Of a stretch of 64,000 bases of DNA, positions 34,601 through 48,548 are shown one piece after another. Numbering within the stretch: the first letter of the stretch is position 1; each line of letters opens with the position of its first letter. The notes under the pieces are model-generated. The model was not told where the DNA came from. It did not search any database and worked only from the letters and a program-made list of their open reading frames with translations. Position numbers and translations under genes: made by a program. The DNA is from Artemisia argyi (taxonomy: Eukaryota > Streptophyta > Magnoliopsida > Asterales > Asteraceae), in NCBI GenBank assembly GCA_030686995.1, contig CM060694.1, positions 94,689,344 through 94,753,343 on the forward strand, in the 5' to 3' direction.

Positions 34601-37406
34601 GGATTGACAACTTAAGTATTTCGTCTGAAATACTCAAGTAAATATGACTTACGATTGTAGTCATTAAAAGTCACATCCAAAAGAATCTACACCCAAGTAT
34701 TTTAACAACATATGTTAAACCACTTATCCTAACACTCTCTCAATCAATAGGGATAAAACAAATGACAATAAGTCTTCATCATTGAACATTGAGTACTTAA
34801 GTTCACTTGTTTGTTCACCATCATCTCATTCACTTCTATGATATATCTCAGCCCCTAAGCTTTACAAACATAACCAAAACCTCAAGAACTTCACTCACGA
34901 GTTATGGACTACAAGGCTTAGTATCCATCCGTTTTTACTTTCAACGTCTATGAAACTTAAGTTCTTCCATAGCACAACAAACCTCTACATTACCATATCT
35001 TTATTAAGACACATTAGAAGACCTACCACCTCAATCAACCAATCCACCAGTGTTACCATCGTTTGAATTCATTCCTCAAAAAGCCCTTTGTCCAAACATT
35101 CAACCATACCTTACCAACTATAGGATTAGAACCTTTACCATCAAATGAGCGTGAAGCTCACATTCAGTTACACTAGGTTTAGGTAGTACCACTTTCACAA
35201 GTTATCAAAGTATTGGTAATACTTTTAACTTTTGCATATGTTTCATTAAACCTTAAATTAACATCTTAACAACATATGTTAAAATACAATCTCAAAGCCA
35301 ACCTCATATACCCCGAGCAACAATGACTCTTGAGGAGTATACATAAGAAACTCGAGTTAATTCCTCTTGTCATCATCTAGTATAATCTTGAGACCAAGTA
35401 TATTTAGATAGCACTATCCGATTTAAACACTTTGGCTTCATATCTTCATCTAGGAAAACATGATGTTTTGGAAGACATTATGCCTAAGAAATCATGCGTT
35501 AAGTTTTCATACTGTTAAAAGGATATTGTATATCCTATGCATCATTCTCTCCTTGCAACATGAACGGTTGTGTTACAAGAGATTTCATTTTACCTCATCG
35601 GGTTAATGATCTTAAATAAACATCTACAAGTTCTATGAACTAGAGCTTCCTCATCATCCTGTCATACTTGTCTTCATAAGCATGATTACTTTATTCCACG
35701 TAATAATTCTACTTATTGAAAGACACTTTATGTGTCTATTTCCTTTCGAGTGTTCATTATAACCAAACCTTGCTCATAACCTAGCTCAAACCCTATCTCT
35801 AGACCATACACAAGATCTATTGAAGTTGGTAACTTCACTTAGATTCCTGTTCCAAAGAGCTTTCTTGAGAACGTTCTTATCTTATTCCATTATCACACTA
35901 AAACTCGTCTCTTGGTCTTGGATGACCAAATCACTTGCGTAACACATGCTTAAAGATGTCACCTTTTAGATCATTCAACCGTAGATTCCAAACACAAAGA
36001 TTAAAATCTCTTGCATTACACATACATGTGTCATTTACATTTTATTTGTTTGATATGATTGGACATCTTAACATAACCATGATAACTATTGTATTGATTC
36101 ATGTGTAAACCTTGATTATTTATTTATGATGCCTGCATGCTTATATGTTTCGTGTTACTATATATTAACATGCTTTATATGATATTTTCATTCTTTATGT
36201 ATATGATGTTTTGCATGATTAACATGTTACTTGTTAACTCATGGTATGTCATTTTGAGACATGATGTCTTTATATGATATGTATGTATTTGAATGGTTGT
36301 GTCTTTTTCGGTCATTCATTAGATCCATGCTTAGGATGGTCTATATAATACATGCTCTAAAATGTTATCATTTAAACATGGGTTGCATAAATTTTTCGTC
36401 TTGTTTCTTTGTCACACTATGTGTTCACTACATGTGCACTTATAATTTGTCAAAGTACTTTTGGTATGATAAACACTTAGAAGTCGTTTTATCATACAAA
36501 TTAATTACATAGATTAAAATTTGTATTAAATGTTATTTGTTTAATATGACATAATATCTATTTGATTGATTAATATGTAAACCTTGGAAAGGTTTTGTCT
36601 GCATGCTTATGTGTTTCATGCAACTAAATGTTTGCATGATTTGTATGATACTTTGCAAGATTAACATGTTGCTTGTTAACTTATGATATGCAATTTTGAT
36701 ACATGATTCTTTTGTATCTATGTTTTAATGTCTTGTCTTTTGTTGACACTTATTAAATATATACGTAGGATGTTTTAATGATGCATGCTCCAAAATGTTA
36801 TCTTTTAAACACAGTTTACATGAATATTTTGTTCTAGCTTTTATATGCTCATCTCGCATAACTGTAATTCCTACACGTGCATATAGTTTTATAAGGATTG
36901 AGGATAACAATACTCTAATCCTTTCCACCTCCTTTGAGAAAATCATATGCCTTGTCATGCGATTATCTCGCATTGATAAAGAAGAGCTACATTACTTCAA
37001 GGATAAAGTTCTTTGTATGCTAACCAACATCCGCAAAAACATTACTAAGCTCATAGCTAATAGGATTAAGTCTTAGAGATTTGAAATTTGTGTTTGGATA
37101 TCTTTCAATCAACCTCTTTCTAATTCGCATTATTGCTTTCGCTTTCCAAAAATCACTTCCATCACTATTTAGCCTTAACAATACACCCTCCCAAATATTT
37201 CATCATCATTCTTTATACGATGCATTACATAATATGTTGGATGTCCACCGATTAAGGCGGAGAGAAATTCATTCACATATTTGTATTTTGTCAAAATGTA
37301 TTTAAAGAACATCTACTCATGTTTCCTGCACCTAAAATACCAACACATAGGTACACACCATTTAGTTAAAATTGGTTCACAAAACCACAAGTGTTTCAAG
37401 CCCTTT
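31667..37406 (+). other. Left interior of element F
   Basis: 5.7 kb with a primer site at once (ATTGGCATCAGAGC, 31667-31680). No gag-pol motif is seen in any frame. The notable structure is a set of short inverted repeats GGAACC...GGTTCC near 32113-32155, 33262-33283, 33329-33350, 33551-33594 and 34220-34242. Stretches around the last two also share CCCGCCAAAA...CCCAAGGAACC, about 670 bp apart. Minor frames (36261-36512, 36795-37076, 37081-37305) match nothing I know. Confidence 0.7.
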
Positions 37407-40400
37407 TTGTCACACCCCCAAAATCGGGTCCAACGGTAGCATACATGTAGCTGGGGTGTAACTCAATTGGTATTACAATACAAGTTAAAAAATGGTTTTC
37501 ACTTGAATCATTTAGAATAAAATAGTTTAATTAAAAATGTTGAATTTACATTGTTAAAAGTAGTGCGGAAGTAGGCCCTTAAAATAGTTTAAAACGGTCC
37601 CCAAATGAATAATCAGAGTCTTCTATGACCATGCCATGCCCTGCCAAAACCTCCTGTAGCGTGCCATTGCTTAATACCTGAAAATACATGCTAAAGTGTC
37701 AACACGAGGTTGGTGAGTTCATAGAGTCTTGTGAAAAAGAATGTAATGCATATGAATGAAGATTTCCCAGCAAAGGCATCGTAAATCCACTCAGTTCCAA
37801 GTCCCGCCATAAAAGACTTGTAACCTGTGTGTTTAAGACCCACTGCCAAATATGATTTAGTTTACGTGAACAAAAGAAATACTTGTATCTGAATTTAAAG
37901 ATAAATATAGCAATACCGCTATAAAACAATTTTGACAATGTCGCCATATAGATAAATCAGTCGAGTAGGGAAAACAACAATATTACGTTTGACATCACAG
38001 TCAAGTGGGGAAACCACAATATTACGTTTGACATCACAGCTAAGTGGGGAAACCACGATACGTTTGACATCACAACCAAGTGGGGAAACCACAATATTAC
38101 GTTTGACTTCACAGCCAAGTGGGGAAACCATAATATTACAATGAGGTCATATGATAAATCAGTCAAGTGGAGAAACCTGCAATATTACGTTTGACATCAC
38201 AGCCAAGTGGGGAAACCACAATACGTTTGACATCACAGCCAATTGGGGAAACCACAATATTACATTTGACATATTTGAACAATTGGTGACCATGAGGTCA
38301 TATAAACAAGGATGACAAATCCCATGTAATGCAGGCAATCAAACATACCAAAGACATACAGGTAATCAAACATACCAAAGAAATACAGGTAATCAAACAT
38401 ACCAATGAAATGCAGGTGATCAAACATATATTTAGGTAAAGCTGAAAATATTTGAGTAATCAACCATATAAGCGAGTAATGCATTTAAGTAAAACGAGCA
38501 TGTATTCTCCCCCAAAGAGTTTACCAAAATAATTGAAAAAGTAGGGGCTATAACTCACCTGGTGCGATAGCTACGATGACAAAAGTGGATACACTGAAAT
38601 GACGCACGATCTCTAACCGCAACCTAATATGAATGATAGTCTCTAATGCAAGAAATGAAATGATGCTACACATGCAAATACATATGTTATCGATACCACT
38701 CGTGAAATTTGAAAATAATGTTTATCGTCGAAAAATACATTTTTGACGTCTCGTTAAGTTAATAATCACTTTCCATGTAAATACGTTGAAACGGTACTCC
38801 ACGATCCTCATTTTGTGTTTATCGGTAAATATAGTATTTTCATCGTAAAGTGACACTTTTAATAACTTGAAAATATGCCCAAAATGGCCTCGCAAAACTA
38901 GTCGCAAAATATTGTACGTTAAGTGTTAATGGTCAAGCTCGGCGTTTTTGAAAACCTTGCAACAATGTCTAGAAGTCATGTCATTTAACTTTTGACCATA
39001 CGGCTCTCGGCGGTTAAGAAATATGGCTTTCAAAGTCATTACTTGAAAAATATAGTTTTCAACACAGCAACTTTTATTACCAAAAGCTGTCAATTTATTA
39101 TAAGTTTTGTCGGGTTTCAAACATGTATATCTTGGTCGTTAGGAACTCGTTTTCTACGTTCTTTATATCCCCGGAATCGTATTAATATATACTAATATAT
39201 TTTCAGTAGTTCGGCTCCTATAGATTACGTCTAACGCCTCTTTTTGTCCGTCGAAATTCGTCAAACAGCAAATACATTTTCAGAAAATAGTTTTTGTCGT
39301 TAAACTTGCAAAAATCATATCTCCTTCGTTATAAACTCGTTTTAATCCATTCTTTCGCCCATAGCTTCGTTTTTGAAAGTATTTTCTGATTCTTTAATCC
39401 AATGTTACCCGGAAACCCCTGATCTTTCCAGATTTTACAAAAATGGACAGAACCTTATATATAGTTTGGAAAATCAACTTTTCTAGTTCAAGGCTTGTTC
39501 AAAACTTAACCAAACTATCTCAAATCAACTCCACAAATACTCAATCGTACCATACACCTTCTTAGGGTGTCATGGGGTCCTAAACATCAACAACCTTGGT
39601 GGATCTCATGATATTACTAGTGAAATTTATAGATCTAGTGTTAAAGATAGTTTATGTGCAAAGTGGTATCTAAAACATAAGTAAGTTGCATTACCAACTA
39701 GTATATCTTGAAAATACATAATCATATAAAGTAAATGAAAGTATGAAAGGATCATAAAGATATTTTTGAAGCTTACTTAAAATATTGGAGTGATTTGATG
39801 AGAAAATGTATAATAACCTAGGGTTTTTACCACAAAACCCTAACTAGATCATAACTAGGACTTGATTAAACACTTGAACTTCAAAAATTTATGGATTCTT
39901 CTTATGGTTGTGTTCTTGGCCGATCATACACATGGAGAGGAGAGAAAGAAGAACTTTTTGCTAGTTGTTGATATAAAATGAAGTATTAGAATTTTAGGTG
40001 TAGATATTTCATGAGACAAGATCCACATTTTAAGGAAAAGGGGGGGGGGGGGGGGGGGGCAATTCAAGGGGTTGCTAGATTGTGTAAGAGATTTTGGTAG
40101 AAAATGTTAGATATTATTAGTTTTAGGTGATACCGGGTACCGAGTTTGCTAGAAATAAAGTTTAACTGTACCAAATAAAATATGATGACGTTGTAAGAAT
40201 TATGAAATTACTTTCCTGATGAGAATCGGGTATTAAAATATTTATCGGGTTGAGATATCGTGATTCGACGTAATTATAGTCGTTTACCGGAAAATATAGC
40301 AATTGGTTTCAAAACACCGGGTAAATTAATAACATAATTTTTATATTATTATAACGAGTATGAAAATATATTAGGATCGTAAACGGGAGTATTGGGTATA

Positions 40401-40839
40401 CGTTCGTAGTAAAAACAGAGTGGTAACGTTAATAACAAATTAAGCATACGTAAATTAAAATAATGCATATCCGTGTAGGGCCTAAAGTGCTGATGAAGTT
40501 ACTGATGATATGTAGACTACTCTAGTCTATATGACGTGTCCCTACTGATGATGCATAAATTCGTAGCTAAACCTAACTGGTTACGCGAATTTGAATACCC
40601 GTAAACTAGATTTACGAAATGATGAACGACAATAGTGAATAGTGATTTTCTTCCGGGAATGAATAGTGTTATATGAATAGTAAAATTTTTGAACGCTTCT
40701 CTGAATCTCAAACTAACTCCGAAAATGATGAATAGTAAAATAATGAATAGTAATCGGTGAATAGTAAATGATGAATAGTAATGGATGAATAATGAACTTT
40801 CGTCGTTTGAAAAAGGACCTGAAATTACGAGTTGTGACA
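37407..40839 (-). repeat. 3' LTR of element C (left in window)
   Basis: 3,433 bp. It contains tandem blocks at 37975-38275 and 38330-38420 and a 20-base G homopolymer (40040-40059). The end near 40640-40800 has the GAATAGTAA/ACTATTCAT motif array shared with B. Confidence 0.92.
37975..38275 (-). repeat. About 38-bp tandem repeat in C left LTR
   Basis: Seven or more units containing GTTTGACATCACAGCCAAG and GGGGAAACCACAATATTAC, with length variants that lack the ATATT part. A second block of about 27-bp units (AGGTAATCAAACATACCAA) lies at 38330-38420. Both sit at the LTR position where B has its unrelated 52-bp repeats. Confidence 0.9.
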
Positions 40840-43060
40840 GTCTTCCCCTCTAACAGGAACTTCGTCCCGAAGTTCAGTTTGTGTTGGTCTATAGAGTGGT
40901 ATTGGTGAAAAGATGATGATATTTATCGTGTAAACTACTGAACTCTAATGGAAGCTCAAGTCTGTAGGCCACTAGGCTCATTCTGTCTGAAATATTGAAT
41001 GGTCCAATGTATCTCGGGTTTATCTCTTCATGTTTGTGAATTGTGTCTCAATGATGTTGTCCTTGGGATCATGTGATATCTATTGTTGTAAGTGAATCCG
41101 ATTTATAGCAAATGGTCAGGCCAACCATTTCAAGAATCAATCACACCCGAATTGGGCATATCTCCCTATGTTTGAATCATTCTCTAATTCTGACCATTGG
41201 TCTAAAGATGACAGGTGGTGTGGTTCCAAAGGAATCTTAATGAAATCTGCCAGAAGTTTGAGGTGAATCGAATTCCTCCATTAGGAATAGTTGGAATAGG
41301 TGTCATGAATCTTGTGGAAAAATCTTACAAGGTTAAGTCCGTCAAAGGGTGTTATTAGAAAGATTTGGTTAGGATAAGGTTGTGATCCTCCGCAGGAATG
41401 TCATGAATTAGGGTCTCTCTCCACCTACGATGCTTAGTCTCCATTACTAAGATTTTCCCCAAGTTCAATGTCATCGAATCACAAAATCCTAAATGTATAA
41501 GTGATGTAATATAGTGATTGATTTTCAAAGTTTGTTTTGAGTTTGTGTGTTTTGTTCATAAACCTTCCCTGAATAAATGAATTTACAATTTTAAGCAAAA
41601 GGCTTTCTAAGTAACATTTTTCTTGATGTTTCAAAATTTAATAGTTATGCAAGATAGGACTGTTTTCAACATGAGGTGGATAATACGGTTTACCAAAGAT
41701 CGATGTTTAAAATTTCTTAACATTCAATAGTTTTGTAAAAGATTAACCAAGAGGAATTTTCTTGTCAAAATAAGTGCCTCAGAAAAGTATTTCTTACAAG
41801 ATACTTGTTTTGTATAACTGTAGTTTAGAGAAAAATCCATTTAAAAGTGAAAGTATTAAGGGGATAAAATAGTCGGGTAGGTATGTCTGCACAAATGCAT
41901 AGGTGTCTAACATGTTTGAATAAAGTCTATTGGTGAGGACATGTTTAATTGAAGGTTCTATAGTCTTGGTTAGGAGGCTGGATGTATCTCTATAGTGTTG
42001 CTTAGTGAGCATTTGCATCGAAACTAATCTTGTAATTCAGTCAAGCCAATACTTTCTAGATGGTAGAATTTTGGCGATCAGGCCAGTGATAGTGGTTCGA
42101 ATGGTTTTGTGATATCCTGAGATTTCTGTTGAGTTTTAAATAGTCATAATGTACCGAGGGATCCTCCTTATAAATGGTATGAAAAGTCTTTCCTAGGGGG
42201 GTCATTGATAATATCCACTTATCAATATTGGGAATAGTGAGTGATGAGTGACATAGGAATCTATAGAGTGTTAGCTAATTCCTTATATATATAGGGATGG
42301 GGAAAGGAAATGATAATGATGGTGAGAAGGGAAAAGATTGTGACAACTGTGACATAATGATATTGTGGTAAAAGGAAATACTGTGATGTAAGTGTATTGT
42401 GCATAAATGCGAAGATTCATGAGATGAAATGACCAGTTGACGTGCTTCCAATCGGTGATTCACGAAGTGATAAAAAGTATGAATGTTCTGACAACGAGGG
42501 TATACACACACATAAATGAAACATTTGGAAATTGAGTAGAGGATTCAATCCAGACAAAATTTTATTATAACCATTCAGTGTTGCAAAATTCATCTCTGAG
42601 TCAGACATAGGTGGTCAGCCTATATCTCACTATCCCGGGTCGAATGTAGATGACCAGTCTACATTCCACCGAGGTTCCATGAATTTTGAAATACTCAGTT
42701 CAATTATACTAATACTATGTCCTTCACAAATACCAAGACGTTCTGAAAGACTAAGGCAGGTGACCAAACTCGAGGTCAAATGATGAAACTATGCAAGGAA
42801 AAACATAACGCGGTGACATATATGATACGTGAACATGCTTATATGAAAGACAATTATAGTAATCAATTATAATAAATGAATATAATATACCAGATAATGA
42901 GACACCAATCTCATCACCTATGTTAGCAACTAACCACAAATGAGGCTTCAGCTTGGCAGGCAGGCACGTGACGGTCATAGGGTTAAGTTTTCGTGAAAGT
43001 AGCTATAGTCTAGCTTTTAAAAACACTTAGTTCGCTATAGCCAAAGCTCTGATGCCAATC
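40840..43060 (-). other. Interior of element C
   Basis: 2.2 kb between the LTRs. The minus-strand 5' end matches the start of the B interior, including the 75-codon frame (42751-42978). The rest has no counterpart in B and no retroviral motif. It probably retains more of the ancestral untranslated region. Confidence 0.75.
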
Positions 43061-46000
43061 TGTCACACCCCCAAAATCGGGTCTAGCGGAAGCATATATG
43101 TAGCTGGGGTGTAACTCAATTGGTATTACAACACAAGTTCAAAAATGGTTTTCACTTGAATCATTTAGAATTAAATAGTTTAATCAAAAATGTTGAATTT
43201 AAATTGTTAAAAGAAGTACGGAAGTAGGCCCTTAAAATAGTTTAAAACGGTCCCCAAATGAATAATCAGAGTCTTCTATGACCATGCCATGCCATGCCAT
43301 GCCCTGCCAAAACCTCCTGTAGCGTGCCATTGCTTAATACCTGAAAATACATGCTAAAGTGTCAACACGAGGCTGGTGAGTTCATAGAGTCTTGTGAAAA
43401 AGAATGTAATGCATATGAATGAAGATTTCCCAGCAAAGGCATCGTAAATCCACTCAGTTCCAAGTCCCGCCATAAAAGACTTACAACCTGTGTGTTTATA
43501 ACCCGCTGCCAAATATGATTTAGTTTACGTGAACAAAAGAAATACTTGTATCTGAATTTAAAGATAAATATAGCAGTACCGCTATAAAACAATTTTGACA
43601 ATGTCGCCATATAGATAAATCAGTCGAGTAGGGAAAACAACAATATTACGTTTGACATCACAGTCAAGTGGGGAAACCACAATATTACGTTTGACATCAC
43701 AACCGAGTGGGGAAACCACGATACGTTTGACATCACAACCAAGTGGGGAAACCAGAATATTATGTTTGACATCACAGCCAAGTGGGGAAACCACAATATT
43801 ACAATGAGGTCATATGATAAATCAGTCAAGTGGAGAAACCTGCAATATTACGTTTGACATCACAGCCAAGTGGGGAAACCACAATACGTTTGACATTATA
43901 GCCAAGTGGGAAAACCACAATACTACATTTGACATATTTGAAAAATTGGTGACCATGAGGTCATATAAACAAGGATGACAAATCCCATGTAATGCAGGTA
44001 ATCAAACATACCAAAGAAATATAGGTAATCAAACATACCAAAGAAATACAGGTAATCAAACATACTAAAGAAATGCAGGTGATCAAACATATATTTAGGT
44101 AAAGCTGAAAATATTTGAGTAATCAACCATGTAAGCGAGTAATGCGTTTAAGTAAAATGAGCATGTATTCTCCCCCAAAGAGTTTACCAAAATAATTGAA
44201 AAAGTAGGGGCTATGACTCACCTGGTGCGATAGCTACGACGACAAAAGTGGATACACTGAAATGAGGCACGATCTCTAACTGCAACCTAATATGAATGAT
44301 AGTCTCTAATGTAAGAAATGAAATGATGCTACACATGCAAATACGTATGTTATAGATACCACTCGTGAAATTTGAAAATAATGTTTATCGTCGAAAAACA
44401 CATTTTTGACGTCTCGTTAAGTTAATAATCACTTTCCATATAAATACGTTGAAACGGTACTCCACGATCCTCGTTTTGTGTTTTATCGGTAAATATAGTA
44501 TTTTCGTCATAAAGTGACACTTTTAATAACTTGAAAATATGCCCAAAATGGCCTCGCAAAACTAGTCACAAAATATTGTACGTTAAGTGTTAATGGTCAA
44601 GCTCGGCGTTTTTGAAAACCTTGTAACAATGTCTAGAAGTCATATCATTTAACTTTTGACCATACGGGTCTCGGCGGTTAAGAAATATGGCTTTCAATGT
44701 CATTACTTGAAAAATATAGTTTTCAACACTTAGCAACTTTTATTACCAAAAGCTGTCAATTTATTATAAGTTTTGTCGGGTTTCAAACATGTATATCTTG
44801 GTCGTTAGGAACTCGTTTTTTACGTTCTTTATATCCCCGGAATCGTATTAATATATACTAATATATTTTCAGTAGTTCGGCTCCTATAGATTACGTCTAA
44901 CGCCTCTTTTTGTTCGTCGAAATTCGTCAAACAGCAAATACATTTTCAGAAAATAGTTTTCGTCGTTAAACTTGCAAAAATCATATCTCCTTCGTTAAAA
45001 ACTCGTTTTAATCCGTTCTTTCGCCCATAGCTTCGTTTTTGAAAGTATTTTCTGATTCTTTAACCCAATGTTACCCCGAAACCCCTGATCTTTCCAGATT
45101 TTACAAAAATGGACAGAACCTTATATATCGTTTGGAAAATCAACTTTTCTAGTTCAAGGCTTGTTCAAAACTTAACCAAACTATCTCAAATCAACTCCAC
45201 AAATACTCAATCTTACCATACACCTTCTTAAGGTGTCATGGGGTCCTAAACATCAACAACCTTGGTGGATCTCATGAGATTACTAGTGAAATTTGTAGAT
45301 CTAGTGTTAAAGATAGTTTATGTGCAAAGTGGTATCTAAAACATAAGTAAGTTGCATTACCAACTAGTATATCTTGAAAATACATAAACATATAAAGTAA
45401 ATGAATGTAGGAAAGGATCATAAAGATATTTTTGAAGCTTACTTGAAATATTGGAGTGATTTGATGAGAAAATGTATAATAACCTAGGGTTTTTACCACA
45501 AAACCCTAACTAGATCATAACTAGGACTTGATTAAACACTTGAACTTCAAAAATTTATGGATTCTTCTTATGGTTGTGTTCTTGGCCGATCATACTCATG
45601 GAGAGGAGAGAAAGAAGAACTTTTTGCTAGTTGTTGATATAAAATGAAGTATTAGAATTTTAGGTGTAGATATTTCATGAGACAAGATCCACATTTTAAG
45701 GAAAGGGGGGGGGGGGGGGCAATTCAAGGGGTTGCTAGATTGTGTAAGAGATTTTGGTAGAAAATGTTAGATATTTTTAGTTTTAGGTGATACTGGGTAC
45801 CGAGTTTGCTAGAAATAAAGTTTAACTGTACCAAATAAAATATGACGACGTTGTAAAAATTATGAAATTACTTTCCTGATAAGAATCGGGTATTAAAATA
45901 TTTATCGGGTTGAGATATCGTGATTCGACGTAATTATAGTCGTTTACCGGAAAATATAGGAATTGGTTTCAAAACACCGGGTAAATTAATAATATAATTT

Positions 46001-46518
46001 TTATATTATTATAACGAGAATGAAAATATATTAGGATCGTAATCGGGAGTATTGGGTATACATTCGTAGTAAAAACAGAGTGGTAACGTTAATTACAAAT
46101 TAAGCATACGTAAATTAAAATAATGCATATCCGTGTAGGGCCTAAAGTGCTGATGAAGTTACTGATGATATGTAGACTACTCTAGTCTATATGACGTGTC
46201 CCTACTGATGATGCATAAATTCGCAGCTAAACCTAACTGGTTACGCGAATTTGAATACCCGTAAACTAGATTTACAAAATGATGAATGACAATAGTGAGT
46301 AGTGATTTCCTTCTGGGAATGAATAGTGTCATATGAATAGTAAAATTTTCGAACGCTTCTCGGAATCTCAAACTAACTCCGAAAATGATGAATAGTTAAA
46401 TGATAAATAGTGATCGGTGAATAGTAAATGATGAATAGTAACGGATGAATAGTAACTTCCAAAATGAATAATGAACTTTCGACGTTTGAAAAAGGACCTG
46501 AAATTACGAGTTGTGACA
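43061..46518 (-). repeat. 5' LTR of element C (right in window)
   Basis: 3,458 bp, co-linear with the left LTR. Its tandem blocks are at about 43615-43930 and 43990-44085. The G homopolymer is 15 bases here (45705-45719) against 20 in the other LTR. CATGCCATGC repeats near 43285 also differ in copy number. Confidence 0.92.
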
Positions 46519-48548
46519 CCTTTCAACCTAACATCACTAGTTTTTACCAATATCTCATCATGTGTTTGACAAAGTTCTTCATCTCCACAACCAACAACTA
46601 ATGGAGTCTAGGATCTTTCTTAAACTAGGACTTCACAACTTCATTTTCTAGAACACCATCATAGGATCTCATCCTTTCGTACTCAACACATATCATGCAC
46701 GTCATTGTCAGTGCAAACGATATATTAATCAAAACCGTCATTCCCAACACTTTCTCAACACATCGGTTTAACCAACACTCTCCCATCTCATAATGTCATT
46801 CTCATCCTCATATAGGTTCTTAGTATTCTTTATTCATTTCTTATGAAATGCTTGTTCCTAGGTGCTTATTGTCTTCACTTCTTTTTGAATCCATTCAAGC
46901 ATACATTATGGCATGATACATCATCTTTGGTAGATGATAATGTCATTAAAGGTCATGTAGAACTAAACAATGTTAGTACTCTTTCATCCATTTTCTTTTG
47001 ATATAGGTCATTATTTCTAAACGTGTTTCGTTTTCATTAGCATCAATCCTAATCGATCAAATCATAACCCGTAGCCGTCATTAAATATCAATGTCCATTC
47101 ACATTTTCCTTTTTCTCTTAACATTACGTAAGTCGTATTCCTTTATCCCTTTAAGTTGTGAATTTTAGATTGCATAAGTCCATATGTTCAATCTTTATTC
47201 GTTATAGCATTTGCTATACATACGAGTTTCTAATTCTTTAAATAGTTGTCTACGTTATCACCACCACCTTCCATCATCACTTTCACTAATCATCACAACC
47301 ATGAATTAGCAAAAATTTGCTTTTATCAACCCTTCATCTATCGAGTTATCATCACATGAATCCTTCTAGTAAACCAACACCAACACTAGCACCACTCACT
47401 CTAACTCTCAATATTCCAGCCTCACTTTATATCTTCTTTTGAGGCACTATCTTGTAGGATTTTATCATATTATATTCACATTTTTCTTTTATTGTATTTC
47501 TTATTAGAAGAATACACCTTAGTTTTCTTATTTTTCTTTAAAATAAAATATATTGCACTAATATTTTCATTGTAGGTTCATCATATATACTTCTTCGTAT
47601 ATAGCATACTCATCTAGGGATGTTGTTTGCATCAATTATTTTCTTATTTTAGATGCTTCTTTGCACCTTCGAACAAGGAGGAATCTTCATCAAGCACTCT
47701 TATTGCATCGTCTATACACTTGGTTGTATATGACATACGTGTCTACTAACAAAGCTTCTAGTATGCTAATATTTGTTTTGTAGGTTCTTATTGACGCCCT
47801 AAAGCAGGGGGGAGCTTCTGTCAAGTTTTTTTTATGCATCATACACACGCATTGTTATATATCATATACTCATTATAGGACAATCATTGTCTTACACTAA
47901 CCTTTATTTTGTAGGATTCTTCATCCTTGCATCATGTATGTTGGTACCCTAGCAATGGGGAGTATTGATCAAGGGGGAGATAATCATGAACTAACCTTTA
48001 TTCTTGTGTAGCTTTCTTATTTCTTGTATCTTATACGTTGGAACCCTAACAACGGGGAGTATTGATCAAGGGGGAGCTACAATATATGGGAAGCATGCAC
48101 GCATTCTTATTTATTCTCATTCTTTGACACACTTTTGTGTTTCGACAAAAAGAAGGAAATAAGTCAACATAGTCCAACATGCATTTCATTCATCATGCAT
48201 TTTTCGTATAATTTTTATGTTCCACAACACTAACATTGATGTAGGTTAAGGAACTTAATTTGATTCATGGATCCGCTAACAACCTAAGGGACGCAACAAC
48301 CTTAGGAAATTGGAGTTGAAGACTAAACTTCACTAGGGATGATGCAAGCTCGCAATTTTGGGGAGAAATGAAGTTAACTCCAAGGACACACCCTTTTTTG
48401 TTTCGACAAAAGGGGGAGAAGAGTGTAAACGGAGAAGGAAATGTAGAAGGTGTTACGGATACAAGTAAGTAATACGGACACAAGTAACTTTTTACATTTT
48501 ACTATCTATCACGTTTACATATTTTGTCATCATCAAAAAGGGGGAGAT
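46519..48548 (+). other. Right interior of element F with repeated polypurine-like units
   Basis: Pyrimidine-rich at first, without coding signal. From about 47560 to 48100 there are degenerate tandem units of about 105 bp, each with TTTGTAGG...TTCTT... and a purine run such as GGGGAGTATTGATCAAGGGG (near 47957 and 48053) or GGGGGGAGCTTC (47806). The true polypurine tract (AAAAAGGGGGAGAT, 48535-48548) abuts the 3' LTR. Confidence 0.7.

Larger units (their letters stand above)
37407..46518 (-). mobile_element. Element C: reversed relative of B, non-autonomous, 9.1 kb
   Basis: The LTRs (37407-40839 and 43061-46518) run, on the minus strand, from TGTCACAACTCG to GGGGGTGTGACA, as in B. The flanks read CCTTT(T) at 37401-37406 and CCTTT at 46519-46523, a 5-bp duplication with one extra T. 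The minus-strand primer site is ATTGGCATCAGAGC next to 43060, and the PPT-proximal sequence GGGACGAAGTTCCTG lies near 40860. The interior is 2.2 kb with no coding domain. The LTRs are more diverged from each other than those of B. It is inserted in the body of F. Confidence 0.93.

Noticed and set aside
36795..37076. 93-codon ORF in the F interior
   Set aside because: No retroviral or other motif, AT-rich composition like its surroundings, and no counterpart known to me.
37975..38275. Regularly spaced repeats reminiscent of a CRISPR array
   Set aside because: The units are contiguous minisatellites in a plant LTR, with no unique spacers, no leader and no cas genes.
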